From the NCBI RefSeq assembly GCF_000499205.1, contig NZ_AWUK01000007.1, positions 124,001-188,000 of the forward strand: a stretch of 64,000 nt of DNA, given 5' to 3'. Positions 27,830 through 35,452 of this stretch are shown here, piece after piece; the first letter of the stretch is position 1; the number at the start of each line of letters is the position of its first letter. A program made the position numbers and the translations under genes. Source of the stretch: Paenibacillus sp. MAEPY2 (GTDB lineage: Bacteria; Bacillota; Bacilli; Paenibacillales; Paenibacillaceae). The notes beneath the pieces are model-generated. The model was given only the letters and a program-made list of their open reading frames with translations. It was not told the origin of the DNA and ran no database searches.

Positions 27830-28160
27830 GGGTTAGGTCTCCATATTAGATCAGAATGTTTGCTCCGTGGGGATTTAACCTTGATAAATGTAGTTGAAAG
27901 CTTATCTGTATACTGTACATTGTACATCAGCCTATACGGCATAGGAAACCAATTTGGATGCTGAAACAGTCTCAATTTCGAAAAAATTTCGAATGTTTGG
28001 CAAGATAGGGTCAATCATTACGGCTTTCCTCAATGGCAGGATGTCTGCAAGAGGATGAAATAAGCGATCAGATCATCATGGGATTTTTCTGTTTGACCTC
28101 CAAAAGGGTGTGGTAAGTAAATATCGAAGAAGAAATACAACGACTTTGGAGGATGAACCG
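27830..28160. other. Intergenic region between the diguanylate cyclase and SDR genes
   Basis: No recognisable gene or RNA is seen. It holds short repeats only (TGTACATTGTACA near 27915; two copies of ATTTCGAA near 27975-27992), and presumably the two divergent promoters. Confidence 0.45.
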
Positions 28161-28232
28161 TTGGAAGAAGGAATAATCTGTACTGTTCATGCCATCCTAC
28201 AGAATAAGACTAGATCAGACAATCCATTTTGA
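28161..28232 (+). CDS. Possible 23-residue leader peptide upstream of the SDR gene
   Basis: TTG 28161 follows GGAGGATGAACCG with suitable spacing and opens a 23-codon frame whose TGA (28230-28232) overlaps the ribosome site of the next gene. The arrangement would couple its translation to that of the SDR gene. No family is recognised, and it may be chance. Confidence 0.3.
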   Translation: MEEGIICTVHAILQNKTRSDNPF

Positions 28233-28247
28233 AAGGAGAAATACCAG

Positions 28248-29117
28248 ATGTCAACCGAAACACAAAACCAAAAGACGATGCCTGCTCAACATCAGGATCA
28301 GCGCCCCGGTATCGAATCGGAGATGCACCCCAAACCAGAGTTTGAGAAACCTCAATATAAAGCAGCCGGAAAGCTGTTGGATAAGGTTGCATTGATCACG
28401 GGTGGAGACAGTGGAATTGGACGTGCTGTTGCCGTTACATATGCGAAGGAAGGCGCGGATGTAGCGATCGTGTACCTGAGTGAGCATGAGGATGCTGAGG
28501 AAACAAAGCGTCAGGTCGAACAGGAAGGACGCAAATGTATACTCATTGCCGGGGACATTGGTGACAATACTTTTGCCAAGAGCACAGTGCAGCAGACGGT
28601 GGATCAACTGGGCAAGCTGGATATTGTGGTGAATAATGCAGCCGAGCAGCATCCACAGCAGCAGTTGGAGGATATTACACCAGAACAGTTGGAGCGCACG
28701 TTCCGTACCAATATCTTCGGTATGTTTTACATTACACAAGCTGCCCTGCCACATCTCAAAAAAGGCAGCACCATCATTAATACGACTTCTATTACCGCAT
28801 ATCGCGGAAATCCGACGTTGATTGATTACTCATCTACCAAAGGAGCAATCACATCATTTACGCGCTCCTTGTCGATGAACGTTGTGGAGAAGGGAATCCG
28901 TGTGAATGCAGTTGCTCCAGGACCTATTTGGACCCCGCTCATTCCATCCACTTTTGATGAGAAAAAGGTGAGCGAATTCGGTGCTACTCAACCAATGAAA
29001 CGTCCCGGACAACCGGATGAACTGGCTCCAGCTTACGTGTATCTCGCTTCTGATGATTCTTCCTACGTGAGCGGTCAGGTTATGCACGTCAATGGCGGCG
29101 AAGTGGTGAATGGATAA
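28248..29117 (+). CDS. SDR-family oxidoreductase, general-stress/glucose dehydrogenase-like
   Basis: The 289-residue classical short-chain dehydrogenase has a polar N-terminal extension of about 40 residues (HQDQRPGIESEMHPKPEF) before the Rossmann motif ALITGGDSGIGRAVA (glycine-rich, TGxxxGIG). It has the NNAAEQ motif (in place of the usual NNAG), the Tyr-Lys pair in DYSSTKGAITS and the terminal GQVMHVNGGEVVNG. The extension and motifs match the GsiB-like/YdaD-YhdF stress group in Bacilli. Substrate unknown. AAAGGAGAAATACCAG precedes ATG 28248. Confidence 0.9.
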   Translation: MSTETQNQKTMPAQHQDQRPGIESEMHPKPEFEKPQYKAAGKLLDKVALITGGDSGIGRAVAVTYAKEGADVAIVYLSEHEDAEETKRQVEQEGRKCILIAGDIGDNTFAKSTVQQTVDQLGKLDIVVNNAAEQHPQQQLEDITPEQLERTFRTNIFGMFYITQAALPHLKKGSTIINTTSITAYRGNPTLIDYSSTKGAITSFTRSLSMNVVEKGIRVNAVAPGPIWTPLIPSTFDEKKVSEFGATQPMKRPGQPDELAPAYVYLASDDSSYVSGQVMHVNGGEVVNG

Positions 29118-29141
29118 TCGATCAACGAAATGTTCGAAATG

Positions 29142-29182
29142 AAGGCGTATCGTCCAGGAAGACTGGTCGGTACGTCTTTTTT
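29142..29182 (+). terminator. Terminator after the SDR gene
   Basis: AAGGCGTATCGTCCAG pairs imperfectly with CTGGTCGGTACGTCTT around GAAGA and runs into TTTTTT. Confidence 0.7.
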
Positions 29183-29388
29183 ATGCGCATATATTGGAAT
29201 GAGATGATTTTGATCATATTTACAAAAGTCGGTATCGGCGTTGATGCAACCATGATATTTTATCTATAGTCATGCGTGGAGATAGCCCTATAACAACTCG
29301 CCGATTAGCTCCTTATCAAAAATGGCAGGATCTTCATGCTATCTGTGATATGATATAGACCGAACAAGTAAGCTTCGGAGGCGCTCAT

Positions 29389-29496
29389 ATGAAGATTAGC
29401 AAACAAATGCGGCACACTATATATGGGGTGAACTGTGCGATGGTTGGCATCTCGTCCAAAATGAAACACGAAGCGTTAGGATATGTTAATTATTAA
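29389..29496 (+). CDS. Possible 35-residue protein upstream of the phoR-type gene
   Basis: ATG 29389 follows CGGAGGCGCTCAT, a good ribosome site, and the frame MKISKQMRHTIYGVNCAMV ends at 29496, only 23 bases before the kinase start. No family is recognised. The basic N-terminus and central hydrophobic residues could suit a small membrane-associated peptide, but this is inference. Confidence 0.4.
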   Translation: MKISKQMRHTIYGVNCAMVGISSKMKHEALGYVNY

Positions 29497-29519
29497 TTTT
29501 ACAACAAAGGAAGAGATAG

Positions 29520-31349
29520 ATGAGACCTTTCCGAATTCGCCTTGCCATCATCATGATGGTGCTGATCGGTATTTCCGTCATTGTGGCTGGTTATACGATG
29601 GGCAGAGTTTTTAAAACTACTCACATCACTGCACTGGAGAAAACGATGGTGCGTGAGATCAATTTGCTGAAAGCAACGTTCCCGTTCCATGATGCAACCG
29701 ATCCGACAAATGCAGAGACACAGAAATATTACTCAGAGCGTGCTGTGGAACTGGATCGACTGACGGATTCACGGGTAACCTTTATTAATAAAGACGGAAC
29801 GGTCATTGGCGACTCGGAGAGCGATCCGAAGTCCATGGACAACCACTTGGACCGTCAGGAGATTAAAGAAGCGGTTGGGCAAAGCTATGGTCAATCGATT
29901 CGTTACAGCGAAACATTGGGGCAGGATATGCTGTATGTGGCGCTTCCTGTGAATTCAGATCAAAGTGACATGATTGAGTTACCCAGCGGGAAATTTGACG
30001 GATATATTCGTTTATCCATGAGTCTTGAAGCTGTAGATCAAGGACTTCAGCAGGGCTGGATTTTAATGTTTTTCACCCTGGGACTTCTGTTTCTGATTGT
30101 GGCTCTGGTCAGTTACCGGGTTGCGCGTGGGCTGACATCACCGATTGAGCATATTACGAAGGTGGCTCATCGAATTACCAAGCTGGACTATGATGCGAGG
30201 GTGAATGTAACCCGCAATGATGAGATTGGTCAACTGGGGCTTGCCATTAATGGAATGGCAGACAGCCTTCAGATGCAGTTGAAGACAATCAGGGATAATG
30301 AAGCGCTGCTGGAAAGTGTCCTTGCCAACATGACAGGGGGCATTATCATGATTGATGCAGGTCAATCCATTGCCCTGGTCAATCGGGAAGCGGAGCGTAT
30401 GCTTGGCATTCAGGCAGAGCGCGTTACTGGCAAGCCATATGTTGAATTAAAGCGGCATTATGAGCTGACGCGAACCGTTGAAGAGAGTGTTGCACTGCGA
30501 GAACCGATGCATGAAGAAGTGAGTGTGTTCAATCCGGTTGAAAAATTGATTCGCATTGATGGGGTACCGATGTCTGAAGATGATGGTGCTTATCGGGGGA
30601 TGCTCTTCCTCCTGCAGGATGTAACGGCGATCCGCAGGCTTGAATCGATGCGCAGTGAGTTTGTAGCGAACGTATCTCATGAACTCAAGACTCCTGTGGC
30701 TGCGGTCAAAGGTTTTGCCGAAACGCTTCTTAGCGGCGGGGTACAGGACAAAGAGACGGAACGTTCATTCCTGCAGATCATATATGATGAAGGTGACAGA
30801 CTGAACCGATTAATCGGTGATATACTGGAATTATCCAAAATTGAATCCAAACGGGCTCCGCTGCAGTGTTCGCCTGTGCATGTGCATTCGTTCTTCGAGA
30901 TGGTCCTGGGTACCCTGTCTAAGGTGGCGGAGAAGAAAGATATTCGTCTGGAGATGAATGTTCCTGAAGAATTGTATATTGAAGCTGATGAGGATAAAAT
31001 GAAGCAGATCTTTATTAATTTGTTATCCAACGGCATTAACTATACACCAGAGGGTGGAAGGGTAAAATTGCAAGTGTCGGTTGAACATAAGGAGGACGAA
31101 GAACAAGTTGTCTTTGCAGTGTCTGACACAGGAATCGGTATCCCGAAAAAAGATTTGCCACGGATTTTTGAACGCTTCTATCGGGTGGACAAGGGCAGAT
31201 CCCGTAATTCGGGAGGAACTGGACTTGGACTTTCGATTGTGAAGCATCTGGTTGAATTACATCATGGCCAACTGGCTGTAGAGAGTGAACTTGGCATGGG
31301 AACGACGTTTCGTGTTATCCTTCCATTAATTCAGGATGAAGAAATATAG
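29520..31349 (+). CDS. phoR: PhoR/PnpS-type phosphate sensor histidine kinase
   Basis: The 609-residue membrane kinase has an N-terminal TM helix (about 7-27), an extracytoplasmic sensor (about 30-178) and a second TM (about 180-203). HAMP follows (about 204-256), then PAS (about 262-365), HisKA with SHELKTP (His about 387) and the ATPase domain (NLLSNGINYTPEGG, DTGIGIP, GGTGLGLSI). It should phosphorylate PhoP in response to phosphate state or wall-precursor signals. AAAGGAAGAG precedes ATG 29520. The kinase gene precedes the regulator gene, the reverse of B. subtilis phoPR; a separate Pho-box promoter lies between them. Confidence 0.9.
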   Translation: MRPFRIRLAIIMMVLIGISVIVAGYTMGRVFKTTHITALEKTMVREINLLKATFPFHDATDPTNAETQKYYSERAVELDRLTDSRVTFINKDGTVIGDSESDPKSMDNHLDRQEIKEAVGQSYGQSIRYSETLGQDMLYVALPVNSDQSDMIELPSGKFDGYIRLSMSLEAVDQGLQQGWILMFFTLGLLFLIVALVSYRVARGLTSPIEHITKVAHRITKLDYDARVNVTRNDEIGQLGLAINGMADSLQMQLKTIRDNEALLESVLANMTGGIIMIDAGQSIALVNREAERMLGIQAERVTGKPYVELKRHYELTRTVEESVALREPMHEEVSVFNPVEKLIRIDGVPMSEDDGAYRGMLFLLQDVTAIRRLESMRSEFVANVSHELKTPVAAVKGFAETLLSGGVQDKETERSFLQIIYDEGDRLNRLIGDILELSKIESKRAPLQCSPVHVHSFFEMVLGTLSKVAEKKDIRLEMNVPEELYIEADEDKMKQIFINLLSNGINYTPEGGRVKLQVSVEHKEDEEQVVFAVSDTGIGIPKKDLPRIFERFYRVDKGRSRNSGGTGLGLSIVKHLVELHHGQLAVESELGMGTTFRVILPLIQDEEI

Positions 31350-31385
31350 CCGGTTGGGGGCGGAATGTAAAAAGGAATATACTGT

Positions 31386-31417
31386 TTTACACACAGTTAA
31401 CAATTAGGTGCTATGAT
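31386..31417 (+). promoter_or_regulatory. Pho-box promoter of phoP
   Basis: TTTACA (31386-31391) and TTAACA (31397-31402) lie exactly 11 bases apart, the spacing of PhoP direct repeats, followed by the -10 TATGAT (31412-31417). It implies that PhoP controls its own gene independently of the kinase gene upstream. Confidence 0.7.
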
Positions 31418-31466
31418 AAAGAAAGTGTTGTGGCAACAGACAACCTACAAGGAGAGAAGGGGTACC

Positions 31467-32195
31467 ATGGCGCAGCGTTTGCTCGTTATTGAAGATGAAC
31501 CAACATTATCAAGATTGCTTACGTACAACCTGACACAAGAGGGCTATGATGTTATTGCTGAGGATCACGGATCTTCAGGTTATGATCGGGCCTTGTCCCA
31601 GGATTTTGATCTGATTCTGCTGGATCTGATGCTTCCTGGAATGAATGGTCTGGATATCCTGAACAAGCTACGAATTCAGGGTGTCAGTACACCGGTCATT
31701 ATTCTCACAGCCAAGAACGGTGAAGCCGAAGTGGTGCAAGGCTTAAAATCAGGTGCCGATGATTATATTACCAAGCCTTTTGGCGTATCCGAATTGCTAG
31801 CTCGAGTAGATGCGGTGTTAAGACGTTATTCGAATGGTGAGGATTTGCCTCAACCAGAGGATAAAGACGGTTCACGCATTATTCTGGGAGAGCTTGAGAT
31901 TTATCCTTTGAAGTACGAGGTTACGCTGGGTGGACAATCCATCAGTCTGCGTCCCAAGGAGTTCGAGGTTCTGCTTTATCTGGCAAAGAAACCAGGTGTT
32001 GTGCTTACACGGGATGATCTGATGAATGCCGTCTGGGGCTTCGATTATATCGGAGGACAGCGTACGGTGGACGTTCACGTCAGTTCATTACGGAAAAAGC
32101 TGGAGCTGGACCCGGAGTCGGTTCACATTGATTCGATTCGCGGTGTAGGTTATAAATTGGTTGTAAAAAGAAAAACTCCCCATCATTCGAGTTAA
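31467..32195 (+). CDS. phoP: PhoP, OmpR-family response regulator
   Basis: The 242-residue protein has a receiver domain (about 3-118) with acidic pair EDE, phospho-acceptor Asp in DLILLDLMLP and the Lys in DDYITKPFG. A winged-helix DNA-binding domain follows (about 140-235, RPKEFEVLLYLAKKPG, RTVDVHVSSLRKKLE). It is the partner of the PhoR-type kinase and the expected binder of the TT(A/T)ACA repeats here. The frame opens at 31413, but ATG 31467 has AAGGAGAGAAGGGG upstream. Its stop codon lies inside its own terminator hairpin. Confidence 0.92.
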   Translation: MAQRLLVIEDEPTLSRLLTYNLTQEGYDVIAEDHGSSGYDRALSQDFDLILLDLMLPGMNGLDILNKLRIQGVSTPVIILTAKNGEAEVVQGLKSGADDYITKPFGVSELLARVDAVLRRYSNGEDLPQPEDKDGSRIILGELEIYPLKYEVTLGGQSISLRPKEFEVLLYLAKKPGVVLTRDDLMNAVWGFDYIGGQRTVDVHVSSLRKKLELDPESVHIDSIRGVGYKLVVKRKTPHHSS

Positions 32196-32219
32196 CAATG
32201 ATTGGGGAGTTTTATTTTA
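32171..32219 (+). terminator. phoP terminator overlapping the gene's 3' end
   Basis: AAAACTCCCCATCATT pairs with AATGATTGGGGAGTTTT (one bulge) and is followed by ATTTT. The left arm is coding sequence of phoP, and the T-tract abuts the next Pho box. Confidence 0.85.
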
Positions 32220-32254
32220 CATTCCGTTAACATAAAGAATTATTTTCCTTTACG
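32216..32254 (+). promoter_or_regulatory. Pho box upstream of the CBS/MCP gene
   Basis: TTTACA (32216), TTAACA (32227) and TTTACG (32249) are spaced 11 and 22 bases apart, all on one helical phase. The core TTTACATTCCGTTAACAT is identical to that before pstB. A -10-like TATAGG follows at 32255. Confidence 0.65.
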
Positions 32255-32347
32255 TATAGGGAGTAGGATGAAGCTGTCTGAGTGATACTTTGTACCTATA
32301 TATTCCATCTCAGGACGGAGCTCATACGTAAAGGAGATTGCGCATTT

Positions 32348-33541
32348 ATGCCCATGTTGCTCGAAGTGAAGCCCGACCAGCCCAAAGAAATGTTATATTC
32401 GCAACAAGAACAAGCCATAACGCACATTATTGAACAAAAAGATGAAGATGGAGTTATGGATACCAAAGACATTGTCATTTCATTACGGGACTATTGCCGC
32501 CAAGTTCCGGTAGTTGGCGTTCATACGACCTGTGGGGAAGCGGCAAGCCTGTTGAATCAGGACCTGGAGTACCCTTGTATTGTATTATGTGATGATCAAA
32601 TGAAGCCATTAGGATTGTTGATGCGAGAGACATTATACCGGATGCTGAATGGACGCTTTGCGGCAGATCTTTTCTACCGGAAGCCGGTTGTGAATGCAGC
32701 GAACTCTTCTCCTGTCATTGTCGATGTGCATGCAGAAGCCACCGCGATAATTGACATTGCTTTGACCCGCAGCGAGCAAAATTTCTATGATTGTTTGATC
32801 GTTACGGAAGAAGACCAATTGCTGGGTGTGCTGACGATGAGGGATGTCATGTCCCTTTCCCGTAAGCTGCAGCATGTGGCCTCGGAAGAACGTGTACATA
32901 TTATTACACAGAGCAGACAGGAAATAACAAGAATCAACGATTCCGTTACCAGACTGGTTCAAGCGGCTCGAAAAGCGGGGGAAGAAGCAGAACAGATCAT
33001 GCAGTTGTCCCAGCAGGGTGCCAGCAGTCTTAGTCAGGTCGATGCTTCATATAACCGTGTATATCAGCATATTGATGGTCAGCAGAAGCACGCTGATGAC
33101 ATGCTGCGTTCCATCGATATGGGTTCCGGAATGGCAAGTTCCATTCGTTCATTAGCAGACCAGAGTGGGCTGCTTGCCATGAATGCTTCCATTGAAGCAG
33201 CACATGCTGGGGAGTACGGACGGGGGTTTCAGGTCGTCGCTGGGGAGATTCGCGCACTTGCCAAGCAAACCCGTGAGGTTGCGGGAAATATGTCTTCTTT
33301 GCTGGAGGATATCGGCGGGCTAACCAGACAGACTGTAGAACTGGTGAGAGCAAGCGCGGCAGAGATTAACAGCAGCTCCGTTCATGTAAACGATGGAGGG
33401 GCTGCATTCAAACAGCTGAACACCGCTGTAGCAGGCATGTCTCATATTGCAGAAAATATTGCCATGGAAGGCAAGACGGCTGGGGAATTGGCAGAGCATA
33501 TTCGGGAGAGACTGGAAGATATGGTCCAGGCGGATGATTAA
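32348..33541 (+). CDS. Cytosolic CBS-pair plus methyl-accepting-chemotaxis-type signalling protein
   Basis: The protein has about 397 residues and no membrane segment or HAMP domain. It has two CBS motifs (about 45-175; TTCGEAASLLNQDLEYPCIVL and YDCLIVTEEDQLLGVLTMRDV). A helical chemoreceptor signalling domain follows (about 185-397), with the hairpin tip SIRSLADQSGLLAMNASIE and AAHAGEYGRGFQVVAGEIRAL. It should bind a nucleotide and signal to CheA/CheW or form a dedicated scaffold. It lies between phoP and pstB under a Pho-box-like element, suggesting phosphate-starvation control. ATG 32348 follows AAAGGAG; a second ATG is two codons on. Confidence 0.87.
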   Translation: MPMLLEVKPDQPKEMLYSQQEQAITHIIEQKDEDGVMDTKDIVISLRDYCRQVPVVGVHTTCGEAASLLNQDLEYPCIVLCDDQMKPLGLLMRETLYRMLNGRFAADLFYRKPVVNAANSSPVIVDVHAEATAIIDIALTRSEQNFYDCLIVTEEDQLLGVLTMRDVMSLSRKLQHVASEERVHIITQSRQEITRINDSVTRLVQAARKAGEEAEQIMQLSQQGASSLSQVDASYNRVYQHIDGQQKHADDMLRSIDMGSGMASSIRSLADQSGLLAMNASIEAAHAGEYGRGFQVVAGEIRALAKQTREVAGNMSSLLEDIGGLTRQTVELVRASAAEINSSSVHVNDGGAAFKQLNTAVAGMSHIAENIAMEGKTAGELAEHIRERLEDMVQADD

Positions 33542-33613
33542 ATGAAGGTAGGATAGGCATCGTTCATACGCAATGATCAGATAAGGGGGTCATGAGTGTG
33601 AAAGATGTCTCTT

Positions 33614-33672
33614 TTTACATTCCGTTAACATGAAAGTGATACTGTTTTTACAATGAGAGGGTAGGATATTAT
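33614..33672 (+). promoter_or_regulatory. Pho-box promoter of pstB-phoU
   Basis: TTTACA (33614), TTAACA (33625) and TTTACA (33647) lie on an 11-base period (0, 11, 33), with a degenerate fourth site between. They are followed by -10 TATTAT (33667-33672). Confidence 0.75.
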
Positions 33673-33758
33673 AGATGGCCGGAGCCAAGTTCAATTATTG
33701 GCATCGGTTTACGTAAGGGAATCTGGTTGTCCCTGCCGCGAAGGAGAAGTGAACATCC

Positions 33759-34514
33759 ATGAAAGACCTCATTCACATTGAAGGACTTAATTTATACTAT
33801 GATACGCATCACGCGCTTAAAAATATATCAATGGACCTGCCGGAGAAGACGGTTACCGCGTTTATCGGTCCATCGGGTTGCGGCAAATCCACCTTGCTTC
33901 GTACTTTGAATCGGATGAATGACATGATTCCAGGCGTACGTGTGGAAGGACAAGTTATGCTGGACGGTTCCGACATTTATGGCAATGAGATTGAAGTTGA
34001 GACGCTGCGCAAGCGGGTCGGAATGGTGTTTCAGCAGCCTAACCCTTTTCCAAAATCCATCTACGATAACGTGGCCTATGGGCCGCGACTTCATGGGGTG
34101 ACACAAAAAGCGGAACTGGATCGTTTGGTTGAGCAGAGTCTGGTCCATTCTGCACTGTGGGACGAAGTAAAGGATGTGCTCAAAAAATCGGCACTCAGTC
34201 TTTCTGGCGGACAACAGCAGCGGCTCTGTATTGCACGTGCCCTGGCTGTCCAGCCTGACGTCCTGTTGATGGATGAAGCAACGTCTGCACTTGATCCGAT
34301 CTCGACACTCAAAATCGAGGAACTGGTGAAGGAATTGCACCACAAATACACAATTGTAATGGTAACCCATAACATGCATCAGGCTGCGCGGGTATCGGGT
34401 CGTACTGTATTTTTCCTGAACGGGGAAGTGGTGGAGGCGGCTGAAACAGAAACATTGTTCTCCACACCGCAGGATTCCAGAACCGAGGATTATATATCCG
34501 GACGGTTCGGCTAA
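33759..34514 (+). CDS. pstB: Phosphate ABC transporter ATP-binding protein PstB
   Basis: The 251-residue ATPase energises high-affinity phosphate import by PstSCAB. It has Walker [10 protein letters not shown] (about 37-45), Q-loop [20 protein letters not shown] (a PstB hallmark), signature LSGGQQQR (about 148-155) and Walker [33 protein letters not shown] precedes ATG 33759. The genes for the binding protein and permeases (pstS, pstC, pstA) are not in the window; upstream is the CBS/MCP gene. It is followed 63 bases later by phoU. Confidence 0.95.
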   Translation: MKDLIHIEGLNLYYDTHHALKNISMDLPEKTVTAFIGPSGCGKSTLLRTLNRMNDMIPGVRVEGQVMLDGSDIYGNEIEVETLRKRVGMVFQQPNPFPKSIYDNVAYGPRLHGVTQKAELDRLVEQSLVHSALWDEVKDVLKKSALSLSGGQQQRLCIARALAVQPDVLLMDEATSALDPISTLKIEELVKELHHKYTIVMVTHNMHQAARVSGRTVFFLNGEVVEAAETETLFSTPQDSRTEDYISGRFG

Positions 34515-34577
34515 GCAAGCTGAGTTCGAACGATCCCGGTGTGTCCGGAGATGATGGATAAGGAGGACATGGAATCT

Positions 34578-35237
34578 ATGATTCGCAGAAAAGAATTTGA
34601 TCAAGAGCTTGAGGAACTGCGCACACTGCTTCGGCAAATGGGTGAGCATGTAGGAACGGCGCTGGATGGTGCCATTGAAAGTTTGCAGACGATGGATGCC
34701 GAGAAAGCTCAGGTCATCATCAAGAACGATGCGAATCTGAATGCCCTGGAAGACAAGATTATGGAACTGGGTTCCAAACTCATCATTACACAACAGCCGG
34801 TAGCGAAGGATCTGCGACGTATTATTGTTGCATTCAAAATCTCAAGTGACCTGGAGCGTATGGGTGACCTTGCACTCGATGTAGCGAAAGTGACCCTTCG
34901 CATGGATGGGCAGGAGTTGATTAAACCGCTAGTGGATATTCCAAGAATGGCGGAAATCGTAAAAGCCATGGTTGATGAATCTATTGAATCCTTCCTGAAA
35001 GAAAATACGGATCTGGCTTACAAAATGGCTCAAACTGACGATCAGGTTGATCAATTGTACAGTCATATGATCAGTGACCTTTACTCGTTCATGTCAGACC
35101 ATCCGAACAAGGCTTCCCAAGCGATGCTCTTGATGATGGTAGGGCGTTACATCGAACGGATTGGTGACCACGCAACAAACATTGGTGAGAGCACGGTGTA
35201 TCTGGTAACAGGAAAACGCCCTGATTTGAATCAATAG
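34578..35237 (+). CDS. phoU: Phosphate transport regulator PhoU
   Basis: The protein of about 219 residues is made of two three-helix bundles with the metal-binding motifs DLERMGDLALDVAK and YIERIGDHATNIGE. PhoU damps Pho signalling and links PstB to the sensor kinase. AAGGAGG lies two bases before ATG 34569 and eleven before ATG 34578; I use 34578, and the alternative adds three residues. It is in an operon with pstB. A strong terminator follows. Confidence 0.93.
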   Translation: MIRRKEFDQELEELRTLLRQMGEHVGTALDGAIESLQTMDAEKAQVIIKNDANLNALEDKIMELGSKLIITQQPVAKDLRRIIVAFKISSDLERMGDLALDVAKVTLRMDGQELIKPLVDIPRMAEIVKAMVDESIESFLKENTDLAYKMAQTDDQVDQLYSHMISDLYSFMSDHPNKASQAMLLMMVGRYIERIGDHATNIGESTVYLVTGKRPDLNQ

Positions 35238-35275
35238 GTAACTGTATTAGTGAAATTAGGTAATTCGCACGGAAT

Positions 35276-35335
35276 AAAGGGACTTTCTCTTGGGTGGCCT
35301 GTATACAGGCTGTCTGTGGAGGGGGTTCCTTTTTT
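35276..35335 (+). terminator. phoU terminator
   Basis: AAAGGGACTTTCTC can pair over 14 positions with GAGGGGGTTCCTTT (with G-T pairs), enclosing the palindrome GCCTGTATACAGGC, then TTTTT. Confidence 0.8.
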
Positions 35336-35452
35336 CTGCAGGTCAGATGATGACATAAAAATCGGCTGATTTTTTTGTTGTAACTGGTGTGTATGGTATC
35401 ATGAGAGTAGATGTAATTGAAGGATTGACGATACGATACGCGAGGTGCTGGA

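Noticed and set aside
28091..28111. SigB-like promoter GTTTGA...GGGTGT before the SDR gene
   Set aside because: The spacer is only nine bases; SigB promoters need about 12-15.
29486..29503. Possible Pho box just before the kinase gene (TTAATT...TTTACA)
   Set aside because: Only one half-site matches and the spacing is off the 11-base period.
33828..34793. 321-codon minus-strand frame across pstB and phoU
   Set aside because: Shadow of two well-supported genes; no start context.
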